Assembly: GCF_003937945.1 (NCBI RefSeq)
Contig: NZ_RSEC01000060.1
Coordinates: 372,001 to 436,000 of the forward strand
Length of the DNA: 64,000 nt
From: Amycolatopsis eburnea
Lineage (GTDB): Bacteria; Actinomycetota; Actinomycetes; Mycobacteriales; Pseudonocardiaceae
Direction: 5' to 3'
Shown: positions 34,290 through 42,496 of the stretch, one piece after another
Layout of the letters: each line of letters starts with the position of its first letter
Numbering within the stretch: the stretch's first letter is position 1
Made by a program: the position numbers and the translations under genes
Notes under the pieces: generated by a model
Told to the model about the DNA's origin: nothing
Seen by the model: only the letters and a program-made list of their open reading frames with translations
Database searches by the model: none

Positions 34290-34772
34290 GTGAACCGAAT
34301 TGAACCGGCTTCGGCCGGAATGCCCGAAATCGTCCGGCGCGCGGCCGAGGCGAAGGCCCGGCTCGAACACGTCTCGGCGACCGCGTCGAGTCCCGACGGG
34401 GCGGTCACGGTCACCGTCAACACCAGCGGTGCGCTGCAGGAACTCACCTTCGGCGCGCGGGCCGACGAGCTGCCGCGGGCCCGGCTGGCCCAGGCCGTCC
34501 TCGCCGCCGCCAAGCGCGCGCAGGTCGACGCCGCCCGGCAGCTGACCGCGATCATGGCGCCGGTGATCGGTCCCGACAGCGACGCGATGCATTTCCTCCA
34601 GGAACAGATCCCGGCGCCCGAATTGCCCGAAGAACCGGAAAAAGCGCCACGCTGGGAATTCACCGCGACCGAGCCCGCGACGCCGCCGCCACCGCCCGTG
34701 CGCCCGGCCCGGCCGCGGCCGGACGACGGCGAAGAAGACTTCGGCGGCCCGATCCTGCGCCGGGGGCTCTGA
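34290..34772 (+). CDS. YbaB/EbfC-like small protein of a type VII-like operon
   Basis: A protein of about 160 residues. The N-terminal half (MPEIVRRAAEAKARLEHVSA, then VTVTVNTSGALQELTFGA) follows the YbaB/EbfC DNA-binding fold as found in ESX-linked EspL-like proteins; the C-terminal part is acidic and Pro-rich. GTG at 34290 is preferred because GAGG lies 5 bases before it; in-frame ATGs at 34206, 34263 and 34320 are alternatives. It overlaps the next gene by 1 base (TGATG). It is the first of four linked genes. Confidence 0.68.
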   Translation: MNRIEPASAGMPEIVRRAAEAKARLEHVSATASSPDGAVTVTVNTSGALQELTFGARADELPRARLAQAVLAAAKRAQVDAARQLTAIMAPVIGPDSDAMHFLQEQIPAPELPEEPEKAPRWEFTATEPATPPPPPVRPARPRPDDGEEDFGGPILRRGL

Positions 34773-35089
34773 TGGCGCTCAAGGTCGACTTCGACGTCCT
34801 CGGCGGGCACGAGGACGAGATCCGCGAGATCGCGGACAAGGTGCAGCAGGCCCTCGACGCCGCCGGCAGCGCCCAAGCGCTCGACTTCGACGCGTTCGGG
34901 CTGGTCGGGCAGGTGTTCGCGGTGCCGATCGAGATCTGGACGAGCCAGGCCGAGGACTTCCTCCGCGCGGCCGTCGACGCCGGGCACGAGGTCGCCGACC
35001 GGGTGAAGACCGCCCACGGCGCCTTCACCGAGCACGAACAGACGACGAAGTGCCTGATCGAAGGCATCGGCAAGGAGCTGCCGGCATGA
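34772..35089 (+). CDS. EspC/WXG100-like helical protein
   Basis: A 105-residue helical protein (LKVDFDVLGGHEDEIREIAD; AVDAGHEVADRVKTAHGAF) with the size and helix-turn-helix hairpin look of DUF2580/EspC-type type VII secretion proteins. A canonical W-x-G is missing, though a Trp lies in IEIWTSQAEDF. It overlaps neighbours on both sides (TGATG and ATGA), so it is expressed in fixed ratio with them. No ESX membrane components are in the window. Confidence 0.7.
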   Translation: MALKVDFDVLGGHEDEIREIADKVQQALDAAGSAQALDFDAFGLVGQVFAVPIEIWTSQAEDFLRAAVDAGHEVADRVKTAHGAFTEHEQTTKCLIEGIGKELPA

Positions 35090-36291
35090 CCGGGACGCAG
35101 GAGAACCCGCTGGTCGCGACCAGCGAGCCGAGCGGCGGCTTCTGGAGCGGGATGGGCGACTCGGCGAAGGGCGAGCTCGACAACGTCAACGCCCAGACGA
35201 GCGGCGCCGGCATCTTCAACGACGCCGCGGCCACGCTCACCGACGCCCGCAACGGCGACTGGGGCAACCTCGCGCTGGACGTCGGCACCGACGCCCTCGA
35301 CCTGCTCGGCGCGGCGATGGACCCGCTCGGCACCCTGGCGAGCGCCGGCGTCGGCTGGCTGATCGAGCACATCAGCTTCCTCAAGGACGGCCTCGACAAG
35401 CTCGCCGGCAAGCCCGAAGCCGTCACCGCCAAGGCCGTGACCTGGACGAACATCGCGAAGCAGCTCACCGAGACGGCCGAGCAGTACGAGCAGCAGGCCA
35501 AGAAGGTCCAACAGTCGTTCCGGGACTGCGGGTCCGCCGAGGCCTACCAGAAGACGGCGGAGAGCTACGTCGGCGTCCTGCGCGGAGCGGCTTCGCACGC
35601 CGACAGCGCGTCGACGGCGATGAACGTCGGCGCGGCGCTGGTCGGCACCGAGCGCGGGCTGATCCGCGACATGATCTCGTCGTTCGTCGGCGAGCTGATC
35701 GTCAAGGCGCTGGCCGCGCTGGCCGCGTCGTGGTGCACCTTCGGCGGCACGATCGCGGCGTTCATCGCCGACACGGTCGTCGAGGGCGGGGTCCTCGCCG
35801 AGAAGATCAGCACGCGGATCGCGAAGATCGTCGAGAAGCTCGAGAGCCTGGCCAAGGGCGCGGGCAAGTCGAAGGCGGCGCTCGAAGGCGCGGCGAACGC
35901 ACTGAAGAAGGTCGGCAAGGGCGTCGACAAGATCGTGGACAAGAGCGTCGACACGGCCGCGAACATCGAACGCCGGGCCAACGAGCTCAAGCAGGCGGGC
36001 AAGGAGGCGAAGTCCGCCGAGGAGACGGCCAAGGGCTGGAGCGACGCCGCCAAGGCGCACGTGCCCGGCCGCGAGAAGGTCGAAGGGCTCGGCGACAGGC
36101 TGTCCGACGACGGCCGCAGCTTCCTCAGCCAGAAGGAGTGGCGCGAGGGCGGCGGCGTCCCCGGCTTCAACCTCGCCGACGGCGTCGGCGTCGCCACCGA
36201 AGGCCGCCGCCAGGAGAACGAGCAGATCGACCGCTACCACGAAGGCCAGGAGGCCTACGAGAAGGAACACCCGGAGGGTGAAGGCGAGTGA
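35086..36291 (+). CDS. Large helical protein, candidate type VII secretion substrate
   Basis: A 401-residue, mostly helical protein. Residues 1-120 include a Gly/Ser-rich start and LLGAAMDPLGTLASAGVGWL. Residues 120-175 form a coiled-coil like WXG100/PPE helices (LTETAEQYEQQAKKVQQSF). A hydrophobic stretch at about 200-235 (GELIVKALAALAASWCTF, then GGTIAAFIADTV) could insert in a membrane. The C-terminal 160 residues are charged (Lys/Glu) and helical. This is the layout of LXG/T7SS effectors, yet I see no known toxin domain. It is coupled to both neighbours. Confidence 0.68.
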   Translation: MTGTQENPLVATSEPSGGFWSGMGDSAKGELDNVNAQTSGAGIFNDAAATLTDARNGDWGNLALDVGTDALDLLGAAMDPLGTLASAGVGWLIEHISFLKDGLDKLAGKPEAVTAKAVTWTNIAKQLTETAEQYEQQAKKVQQSFRDCGSAEAYQKTAESYVGVLRGAASHADSASTAMNVGAALVGTERGLIRDMISSFVGELIVKALAALAASWCTFGGTIAAFIADTVVEGGVLAEKISTRIAKIVEKLESLAKGAGKSKAALEGAANALKKVGKGVDKIVDKSVDTAANIERRANELKQAGKEAKSAEETAKGWSDAAKAHVPGREKVEGLGDRLSDDGRSFLSQKEWREGGGVPGFNLADGVGVATEGRRQENEQIDRYHEGQEAYEKEHPEGEGE

Positions 36292-36809
36292 CCGGGCAAG
36301 CGGAGGTGGAGCTGGCCAACCGGCAGGGCAGGCTCCACCCCTCGCAGCGGGGGAAGGTGCTCGACGGCTCCTTCTGGCTGGCCGCGGTCGTCGCGGTCGC
36401 GGCGCTCGTCGTCGCCGTGGTCGTCCCGCTTTCGACGATCGACACCCGGTTCGGCGCCCGGCTCACCGGGGCCACCGTGGCCGCGGCCCTCGCCACGGCC
36501 GTCCCCCTCCTGCTCCTGGCCGCGTGGCTGGCGTTCGTCTGCGGGCGCCGGCTGGCCGACGTCCGGGACGGGCGGCTGGTCGCGATCACCGGCTGGACCC
36601 ACGACTTCGGCAGGCAGCGGCCCGACCGCGAGTACCCGATCGTGCTCTCCACCCGGCTCAGCAAGGGCCTGAACGAGCACCACTACCTGACCGCGGGCGG
36701 GAAGGAGTTCCAGCTCTACGGGACGGGCCCGCGGGTCCAGCCGGACCGGAACAACACCGTCCTGCTGACCCCGCGGTCCCGGCTGCTGATCACCGTCCTG
36801 CCGGCGTAG
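36288..36809 (+). CDS. Two-span membrane protein at the end of the type VII-like operon
   Basis: A 173-residue protein with two spans (SFWLAAVVAVAALVVAVVVP; AAALATAVPLLLLAAWLAF) and a C-terminal cytoplasmic domain of about 85 residues (IVLSTRLSKGLNEHHYLTAG). It starts at a GTG overlapping the previous stop (GTGA). It may be an immunity or membrane partner of the protein encoded before it; the family is not recognised. Its last 20 bases overlap the convergent aldo/keto reductase gene. Confidence 0.65.
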   Translation: MTGQAEVELANRQGRLHPSQRGKVLDGSFWLAAVVAVAALVVAVVVPLSTIDTRFGARLTGATVAAALATAVPLLLLAAWLAFVCGRRLADVRDGRLVAITGWTHDFGRQRPDREYPIVLSTRLSKGLNEHHYLTAGGKEFQLYGTGPRVQPDRNNTVLLTPRSRLLITVLPA

Positions 36810-37848
36810 CCCGGGGCTCGATCACCAGGTCGCCGCGGGTGACCGCCCGGATGTGGTCGCCGGCGAGCAGGTCGTGCGGGTAGCCGAGGTCGAGCGCGCT
36901 CACCTCGTCGAGGCGGGCCAGCTGGTCCGGCGTGAACTCGACGTCGAGGGCGCCCAGGTTGCCCTCCAGCTGGGCGAGCGTGCGGGCGCCGACGACCGGC
37001 GCGGTCACGCCCGGGTTCCGCAGGGTCCAGGCCAGCGCGACCTGGGCGGGCGTGTGCCCCGCCTCGGCCGCGACTTCCGTGACGACGTCGGCGATGGCGA
37101 GCGTGCGGTCGGTGACCATGCCGAGCCCGGCGTTGAAGCTCCGGCGGGTGCTCTCGCCGGAGCCCGCGTCGCGGTACTTGCCGGACAGCACGCCGCCGCC
37201 CAGCGGCGAATACGGCATCACCCCGAGGCCCAGCTCGCGCGCCATCGGGATCAGGTCGCGTTCGGCGTCCCGCCGGATCAGGCTGTACTCGACCTGCAGC
37301 GCGATCAGCGGCGACCAGCCCCGCAGGTCGGCGATGGCCTGCATCCGCGAAACCTCCCAGGCCGGGACGTTGGACATCGCCACGTAGCGGACCTTGCCCT
37401 GGCGGACCAGGTCGTCGAGGCCGCGCAGGATCTCCTCGACCGGCGTCGTGAAGTCCCAGACGTGCAGGAAGAGCAGGTCGAGGTAGTCGGTGCCCAGCTG
37501 CCGCAGGCTGGTCTCCACCGACGCGAACAGGCTCTTGCGGTGCGGGCCGCCGGAGTTCGGGTCGCCGGGGCGCACCAGCGTCGTGTACTTGGTCGCCAGC
37601 ACCAGGCGTTCGCGGTGCTCGCGGGCGAACTCGCCCAGCAGCCGCTCGGCGCTGCCGTCGGTGTACGTCGGCGCCGTGTCGAGGAAGTTGCCACCGCGCT
37701 CGACGTAGGTGTCGAACAGCTTGCGCGCCTCGGCGGCCTCCGCGCCCCAGCCCCACTCGGTGCCGAACGTGGCCGTGCCCAGGGCCAGCGGCGAAACCCG
37801 CAGCCCGGACCGGCCCAGCAGCCGGTAGGTGTCGAGGGTGAGCGTCAT
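36790..37848 (-). CDS. Aldo/keto reductase
   Basis: A 352-residue TIM-barrel oxidoreductase using NADPH. The tetrad is seen in NFLDTAPTYTDGSAERLLGE (Asp, Tyr), VLATKYTTL (Lys) and LLFLHVWDFTTP (His). Cofactor contacts are MPYSPLGGGVLSGKY and VVGARTLAQLEGNLGAL. It is typical of the YghZ/Tas-like group acting on aldehydes or ketones. It is divergent from an XRE regulator that probably represses it through the palindrome at 37923-37937. Confidence 0.93.
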   Translation of the reverse strand: MTLTLDTYRLLGRSGLRVSPLALGTATFGTEWGWGAEAAEARKLFDTYVERGGNFLDTAPTYTDGSAERLLGEFAREHRERLVLATKYTTLVRPGDPNSGGPHRKSLFASVETSLRQLGTDYLDLLFLHVWDFTTPVEEILRGLDDLVRQGKVRYVAMSNVPAWEVSRMQAIADLRGWSPLIALQVEYSLIRRDAERDLIPMARELGLGVMPYSPLGGGVLSGKYRDAGSGESTRRSFNAGLGMVTDRTLAIADVVTEVAAEAGHTPAQVALAWTLRNPGVTAPVVGARTLAQLEGNLGALDVEFTPDQLARLDEVSALDLGYPHDLLAGDHIRAVTRGDLVIEPRATPAGR

Positions 37849-37922
37849 CGGGTCCTCCCGTGTCCGTGATGTGCGCCCAGCCTCTGCCGGTGGCGCTCGC
37901 GGGGTAAGGGAAGGACCTTCCT

Positions 37923-37937
37923 GGGAACAGCTGTCCC
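37923..37937. promoter_or_regulatory. Near-palindrome between the aldo/keto reductase and XRE genes
   Basis: GGGAACAGCTGTCCC is a dyad around CAGCTG with one extra A in the left arm. It lies 22 bases before the regulator's ATG in a 111-base divergent spacer and is a good candidate operator. Confidence 0.45.
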
Positions 37938-37959
37938 ACCCTGCCGGTTGACCCCGGGT

Positions 37960-38784
37960 ATGACCACCGCCACCGCGGAACTGGCCGCGTTCCTCCGGAC
38001 CCGGCGGGAACGCCTGGACCCGCGCGACTTCGACCTGCCCGTCCGCCGGTCGCGGCGGACGCCGGGGCTGCGCCGCGAAGAGGTCGCCGAACTGGCCGGG
38101 GTCAGCGTCGACTACGTCGTGCGGCTGGAGCAGGCACGCGGGCTGCGGCCGTCGGCGGCCGTGGTGGAGGCGCTGTCGGCGGCGTTGCGGCTGACCGACG
38201 GCGAACGCGCCTACTTCTTCGACCTGGCCCGGCAGCGGCCGCGCGGCACCGGCGAGCCCGCCACGACCGCGGAGCCGTCGCTCGCCCGGCTGGTCGACGA
38301 CTTGTCGCCGCTCCCGGCCATGCTGCTGAACCACCGCTTCGACATCCTGGCCTGGAACGGCGAAATGGCGCGGCTGCTGCTGGACTTCGGCACGCTGCCG
38401 CCGTCGCGGCGGAACGCGATGTGGCTGTGCCTGCTGCACCCGGAGATCCGCGAGTACTACGTCGACCGCGAACGCGTGGTGCGCGAAGGGATCGCCCACC
38501 TGCGCGCCGCGTGGGCCGCGCACCCGGACGACCCGGTGCTGACCGCGCTCATCGCCGAATGCACCGGTGGCAACGAGGAGTTCGCGCGGTTGTGGGCCGA
38601 ACGGGACGTCCGGGGCACCGGCCGGGCCGGCAAGGTGCTGCGCCACCCCGGCGCCGGGGTGATCGCCGTGGACTTCGAGGTCCTCGTGCCGCTGCGGGAC
38701 AGCGGTCAGCGGCTGCTGATCGGCCGTCCGGCGGACGAGGCGAGCCGGGCCGCGCTCAGGAGTTGCGCGGGAAGCCCAGGTTGA
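37960..38784 (+). CDS. XRE-family regulator with MmyB-like ligand-binding domain
   Basis: A 274-residue regulator. The N-terminal XRE HTH is RTPGLRREEVAELAGVSVDY with VVRLEQARG; the rest is the MmyB-like PAS-type domain (MLLNHRFDILAWNGEMARLL) that may bind a fatty acid or other small ligand. These proteins commonly sit opposite a short-chain or aldo/keto reductase and control it, as here. The ATG at 37960 is chosen over a TTG 12 bases upstream. Its 3' end overlaps mmsA by 29 bases. Confidence 0.9.
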   Translation: MTTATAELAAFLRTRRERLDPRDFDLPVRRSRRTPGLRREEVAELAGVSVDYVVRLEQARGLRPSAAVVEALSAALRLTDGERAYFFDLARQRPRGTGEPATTAEPSLARLVDDLSPLPAMLLNHRFDILAWNGEMARLLLDFGTLPPSRRNAMWLCLLHPEIREYYVDRERVVREGIAHLRAAWAAHPDDPVLTALIAECTGGNEEFARLWAERDVRGTGRAGKVLRHPGAGVIAVDFEVLVPLRDSGQRLLIGRPADEASRAALRSCAGSPG

Positions 38785-40246
38785 CGCCCGCGTGCGAGCG
38801 GTCCGGCCACCGCGACGTCACGACCTTCGTGCGGGTGAAGAAGTGGAAGCCTTCCGGCCCGTAGGCGTGGCTGTCGCCGAACAGCGAGTCCTTCCAGCCG
38901 CCGAAGGAGTAGTAGCCGACCGGGACCGGGATCGGCACGTTGACCCCGACCATGCCGACCTCGACCTCGTTCTGGAACTTCCGCGCGGCGGCGCCGTCGC
39001 CGGTGAAGATGGCGGTGCCGTTGCCGTACGGGTTCGCGTTGATCAGGGCGAGCGCGTCGTCGTAGGACGCCGCGCGCGCGACCGAAAGCACCGGGCCGAA
39101 GATCTCGTCGGTGTAGATCGACATCTCCGGGCGGACGTGGTCGAACAGCGTCGGGCCCAACCAGAAGCCGTCACCGGCCACCTCGATGCCCCGGCCGTCC
39201 ACCACGAGGGACGCGCCGGACTCGACTCCCGCGTCCACATAGGACACCACGCGCTCGTGGTGCGCCTTGGTGACCAGCGGGCCCATCTCGGACTCCGGGT
39301 CACGGCCGTCGCCGACGCGCAGCCGGGACATCCGCTCGGTGATCTTCGCGACCAGTTCGTCGCCGACCGGGTCGACGGCGACGACCACCGACACCGCCAT
39401 GCAGCGCTCGCCCGCCGAGCCGAACCCGGCCGAGACCGCGGCGTCGGCGGCGAGGTCGAGGTCGGCGTCCGGCAGCACGACCATGTGGTTCTTGGCCCCG
39501 CCGAGCGCCTGGACGCGCTTGCCGTGCCGGGTGCCGGTTTCGTAGACGTAGCGCGCGATCGGCGTCGACCCGACGAAGGAGATCGCCTTGACGTCGGCGT
39601 GTTCCAGCAGCCCGTCGACCGCCGCCTTGTCGCCGTGCAGCACGTTGAGCGCGCCCGCGGGCAGCCCGGCTTCGGCGAACAGCTCCGCGATGAACACCGC
39701 CGCCGACGGGTCCTTCTCGCTCGGCTTGAGCACGACGGTGTTGCCGCAGGCCAGCGCGTTGGGGACGAACCACAGCGGCACCATGGCCGGGAAGTTGAAC
39801 GGCGAGATCACGCCGACCACGCCGAGCGGCTGGGCGATCGAGTAGACGTCGACGCCGGTGGAGGCGTTCTCGCTGAAGCCGCCCTTGAGCAGCTGGGCGG
39901 CGCCGCACGCGTACTCGACGTTCTCGATCGCGCGGGCGATCTCCCCGGCCGCGTCCGACTCGACCTTGCCGTGCTCGCTCGTGATGATCTTCGCCAGCTC
40001 GTGCTTGCGGGCCGAGAGCAGCTCGCGGAAGGCGAACAGCACGCGCGTCCGGCCCGCCAGCGACGTCCCGCGCCAGCCCGGCAGCGCCGCCTTGGCCGCG
40101 GCGACGGCGGCTTCGACCTCGGCGTCGCCCGCGAAGTCGACCTGGGCGCGGACCTGGCCGGTGGCTGGGTCGAACACGTCGCCGCTGCGCGCGGGGGTCC
40201 CGGTGAACGGCTTGCCGTCGATCCAGTGGCTGATGCGGTCGCTCAC
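38756..40246 (-). CDS. mmsA: CoA-acylating methylmalonate-semialdehyde dehydrogenase
   Basis: A 496-residue aldehyde dehydrogenase of the MmsA class, oxidising (methyl)malonate semialdehyde with NAD and CoA to propionyl- or acetyl-CoA and CO2. Visible marks are the nucleotide-binding VISPFNFPAMVPLWF, the structural GGAKNHMVVLPDADLD and the catalytic Cys in FGSAGERCMAVS. It starts with GTG at 40246. It faces the PucR regulator across 133 bases. It suits the last step of valine, inositol, or beta-alanine (pyrimidine) breakdown; the ureide operon 6 kb away makes the last attractive. Confidence 0.95.
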   Translation of the reverse strand: MSDRISHWIDGKPFTGTPARSGDVFDPATGQVRAQVDFAGDAEVEAAVAAAKAALPGWRGTSLAGRTRVLFAFRELLSARKHELAKIITSEHGKVESDAAGEIARAIENVEYACGAAQLLKGGFSENASTGVDVYSIAQPLGVVGVISPFNFPAMVPLWFVPNALACGNTVVLKPSEKDPSAAVFIAELFAEAGLPAGALNVLHGDKAAVDGLLEHADVKAISFVGSTPIARYVYETGTRHGKRVQALGGAKNHMVVLPDADLDLAADAAVSAGFGSAGERCMAVSVVVAVDPVGDELVAKITERMSRLRVGDGRDPESEMGPLVTKAHHERVVSYVDAGVESGASLVVDGRGIEVAGDGFWLGPTLFDHVRPEMSIYTDEIFGPVLSVARAASYDDALALINANPYGNGTAIFTGDGAAARKFQNEVEVGMVGVNVPIPVPVGYYSFGGWKDSLFGDSHAYGPEGFHFFTRTKVVTSRWPDRSHAGVNLGFPRNS

Positions 40247-40314
40247 GGCGGTTCGCTCCTTCGCTCGGGGGACGTCCACCCGAGTCTCCGGGCGGGCGCC
40301 ACGCGGACGCCATC

Positions 40315-40336
40315 GGCAACGTGTACGCCAGTTGCC
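40315..40336. promoter_or_regulatory. Inverted repeat in the mmsA-pucR spacer
   Basis: GGCAAC (40315-40320) and GTTGCC (40331-40336) are perfect 6-bp arms 10 bases apart, one helical turn. It sits midway in the divergent spacer and could be the PucR site. Confidence 0.45.
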
Positions 40337-40379
40337 TCCCGGCCGTACAGTCTGTCCCTGCCGATCACCGCGAGGAGCC

Positions 40380-42014
40380 ATGTACCCGACCGTCGCCGAG
40401 GCGCTCGCCCTGCCGGTGCTGCGCCAGGGCCGCCCGCACGTCGTCGCCGGCGCGGCCGGGCTGGACGCGCCGGTGCGCTGGGCGCACGTCGCCGAAGTCG
40501 CCGACATCGCGCACCTGCTGCGCGGCGGTGAGCTGGTGCTGACCACCGGCGTCGCGCTGCCCGACGACGGCCCGGCACTCGCCCGCTACGTCGCCGACCT
40601 GGCCGGGGTCGGTGCCGCCGGCGTCGTGATCGAGCTGGTCCGGCACTGGAGCGACAAGCTGCCGGCCGCGCTGGTCGAGGCGGCCGAGGAGCACGGCCTG
40701 CCGCTGGTCACGCTTTCGCGCGAGACGCGGTTCGTCAGCGTCACCGAGGCGGTGAACGGCCAGATCGTCGACGCCCAGGTCGCCGAGCTGCGCGCCGCCG
40801 AGCGGGTGCACGAGACGTTCACCGCGCTGACCGTCGCGGGCGCCGAACCCGGCGTCGTGCTGGGCGAAGTCGCCCGGCTCACCGAGCTGCCCGTGGTGCT
40901 CGAGACGCTGTCGCACGAGCTGCTCGCCTACGACGCGGCCGGCACCGACCCGGCCGAGCTGCTGACCGGCTGGCCGTCGCGCTCACGGGTGGTGCAGGTC
41001 GGCGAGCGGACCGGCTACCACCCCGGGTCGGGCTGGCTGGTCACCGTGGTCGGCGCGCGCGGGCACGACTGGGGCCGGCTGGTCCTCGTCTGCGCCGACC
41101 AGCCGCCGCACCGGCACCGGGTGGTCGCCGAGCGGGCGGCGTCCGCGCTGGCCGTGCACCGGCTGGTCGCGAAGGATTCCGACGGTCTCGAACGGCAGGC
41201 GCACCGCGCGGTGCTCACCGAGCTGCTCGCCTCGCCGGCGCCGTCCTCGGAGCTGCTGGCGCGGGCCTCGGCGCTCGCCGTGCCGCTGACCGGGCGGCAG
41301 CTGGTCGGGCTGGCGGTCCGGCCGCGGTTGGCCGGCAGCCGCCCCGCGCTGTCGACGCCACCGGTGCTGCGCGAGCTGGCGGAGGCGACGGTGCTGGCGG
41401 CCCGCCGCGCGAAGGTGTCGGCGCTGGTCGCGACCGACGACCTCGGGGTGCGGGCGCTGCTCGCGCTGTCGCGGGAGGCCAACGCCGACGCCGTGCTGCA
41501 CCGGCTCGCCACCGACGTCCACGAAGCCAGGGGCAGTGCGCCCGGCGTGCTGGCGGTCGGCACCACGGTGTCGTCGCCCGCCGAAGCGCACCGGACGCTG
41601 CAGGAGGCGGCGCACGTCGCGGCGGCCGCGCTCGGGGCGGGTGACGAGCGCGTCGTGCACCGCCTGTCCGACGTCCGGCTGCGCGGCCTGCTGCACCTGC
41701 TGGCGGGCGACGAGCGGGTGACGGCGTTCGCGCACCGGGAGCTGGGTCCGCTGCTGCAGCGCGACGCCGCCACGGGCAGCCGGCTCGTCCAGGCCCTGCG
41801 GCACTACTGCGAACAGGGCGGCAACAAGTCGGCGGCGGCCGCGGCCGCGCACACGTCGAGGACGGCGTACTACCAGCAGCTCGCCCGGATCGAGCAGGTC
41901 CTCGGCGTCCGGCTGGAGGACCCGGAGTCGATGCTCTCGCTCTACGTCGCCCTCCTGGCGTCAGACCTCACCCGGCCGAGCGAAGAAGACTCACCCGGAC
42001 GTGGAGCACAGTGA
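40380..42014 (+). CDS. PucR-family transcriptional regulator
   Basis: A 544-residue regulator with an N-terminal purine-catabolism PucR domain (MYPTVAEALALPVLRQGRP; HLLRGGELVLTTGVAL), a central GAF/GGDEF-like part (residues 140-400) and the C-terminal PucR HTH (RLVQALRHYCEQGGNKSAAA; HTSRTAYYQQLARIEQVLG). The ATG at 40380 has GAGGAG just upstream. PucR proteins activate nitrogen-salvage or amino-acid catabolic genes in response to substrates. This one is divergent from mmsA and may also act on the ureide operon. Confidence 0.93.
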   Translation: MYPTVAEALALPVLRQGRPHVVAGAAGLDAPVRWAHVAEVADIAHLLRGGELVLTTGVALPDDGPALARYVADLAGVGAAGVVIELVRHWSDKLPAALVEAAEEHGLPLVTLSRETRFVSVTEAVNGQIVDAQVAELRAAERVHETFTALTVAGAEPGVVLGEVARLTELPVVLETLSHELLAYDAAGTDPAELLTGWPSRSRVVQVGERTGYHPGSGWLVTVVGARGHDWGRLVLVCADQPPHRHRVVAERAASALAVHRLVAKDSDGLERQAHRAVLTELLASPAPSSELLARASALAVPLTGRQLVGLAVRPRLAGSRPALSTPPVLRELAEATVLAARRAKVSALVATDDLGVRALLALSREANADAVLHRLATDVHEARGSAPGVLAVGTTVSSPAEAHRTLQEAAHVAAAALGAGDERVVHRLSDVRLRGLLHLLAGDERVTAFAHRELGPLLQRDAATGSRLVQALRHYCEQGGNKSAAAAAAHTSRTAYYQQLARIEQVLGVRLEDPESMLSLYVALLASDLTRPSEEDSPGRGAQ

Positions 42015-42042
42015 TCGGCCCGGGGCTGCCGATGACACCGAT

Positions 42043-42405
42043 ATGGCCCTACTCCCCTTCGCTGCCTGCCTGATGAGCCTGAGCTGCCTCGCCCCCGCGC
42101 AGCCCCCGGCGTCGACGCTGCAGCTGACCACCCACGACACCGCGAACCGGATCGGCTCGGTGGTGCTCACGTGCGAACCGACCGGCGGCACGCACCCGAA
42201 GCGCGCCAAGGCGTGCGCGGTGCTGGCGGGCGTGGACGGCGACTTCTCGAAGATCAACGCCCGGCACCAGGCCTGCACGCTGATCTACGCGCCGGTGGAC
42301 GTCACGGCCGTCGGCACCTGGCGCGGCAAGCCGGTGTCGTTCCGCGAGACGTACCCGAACCGCTGCGCCGCCGACCGCGACTCGGACGACGTCTTCGCCT
42401 TCTGA
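42043..42405 (+). CDS. Subtilisin inhibitor (SSI family), secreted protease inhibitor
   Basis: A 120-residue precursor. The hydrophobic N-terminus (MALLPFAACLMSLSCLAPAQ) looks like a short export signal ending near residue 20. The mature part matches SSI: VVLTCEPTGGTHPKRAKAC, ACTLIYAPVDVTAVGTW, then YPNRCAADRDSDDVFAF, with four Cys for the two conserved disulfides. By alignment to the Met73-Val74 site of SSI, the reactive bond is Leu-Ile, suiting subtilisin- or chymotrypsin-like targets. It follows pucR by 28 bases. GTG at 42001 is a possible earlier start, but the ATG at 42043 fits the signal peptide. Confidence 0.93.
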   Translation: MALLPFAACLMSLSCLAPAQPPASTLQLTTHDTANRIGSVVLTCEPTGGTHPKRAKACAVLAGVDGDFSKINARHQACTLIYAPVDVTAVGTWRGKPVSFRETYPNRCAADRDSDDVFAF

Positions 42406-42413
42406 GCCCGGAC

Positions 42414-42462
42414 GCGCGGAAGCCGCCGGACCGCCCCCACGACGGCCCGGTGGCTTCCGCGC
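42414..42462. terminator. Strong bidirectional stem-loop
   Basis: The arms at 42414-42429 (GCGCGGAAGCCGCCGG) and 42447-42462 (CCGGTGGCTTCCGCGC) pair over 16 bp with one wobble, around a 17-base loop. It lies between the convergent ends of the inhibitor gene and the DUF4153-like gene. Confidence 0.8.
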
Positions 42463-42496
42463 ATGTGGTTAACCACGCCTGACCGGCCGGTCCGGT

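Noticed and set aside
42285..42476. Small minus-strand frame across the end of the subtilisin inhibitor gene
   Set aside because: It is antisense to the SSI C-terminus and the terminator stem and has no recognisable content.
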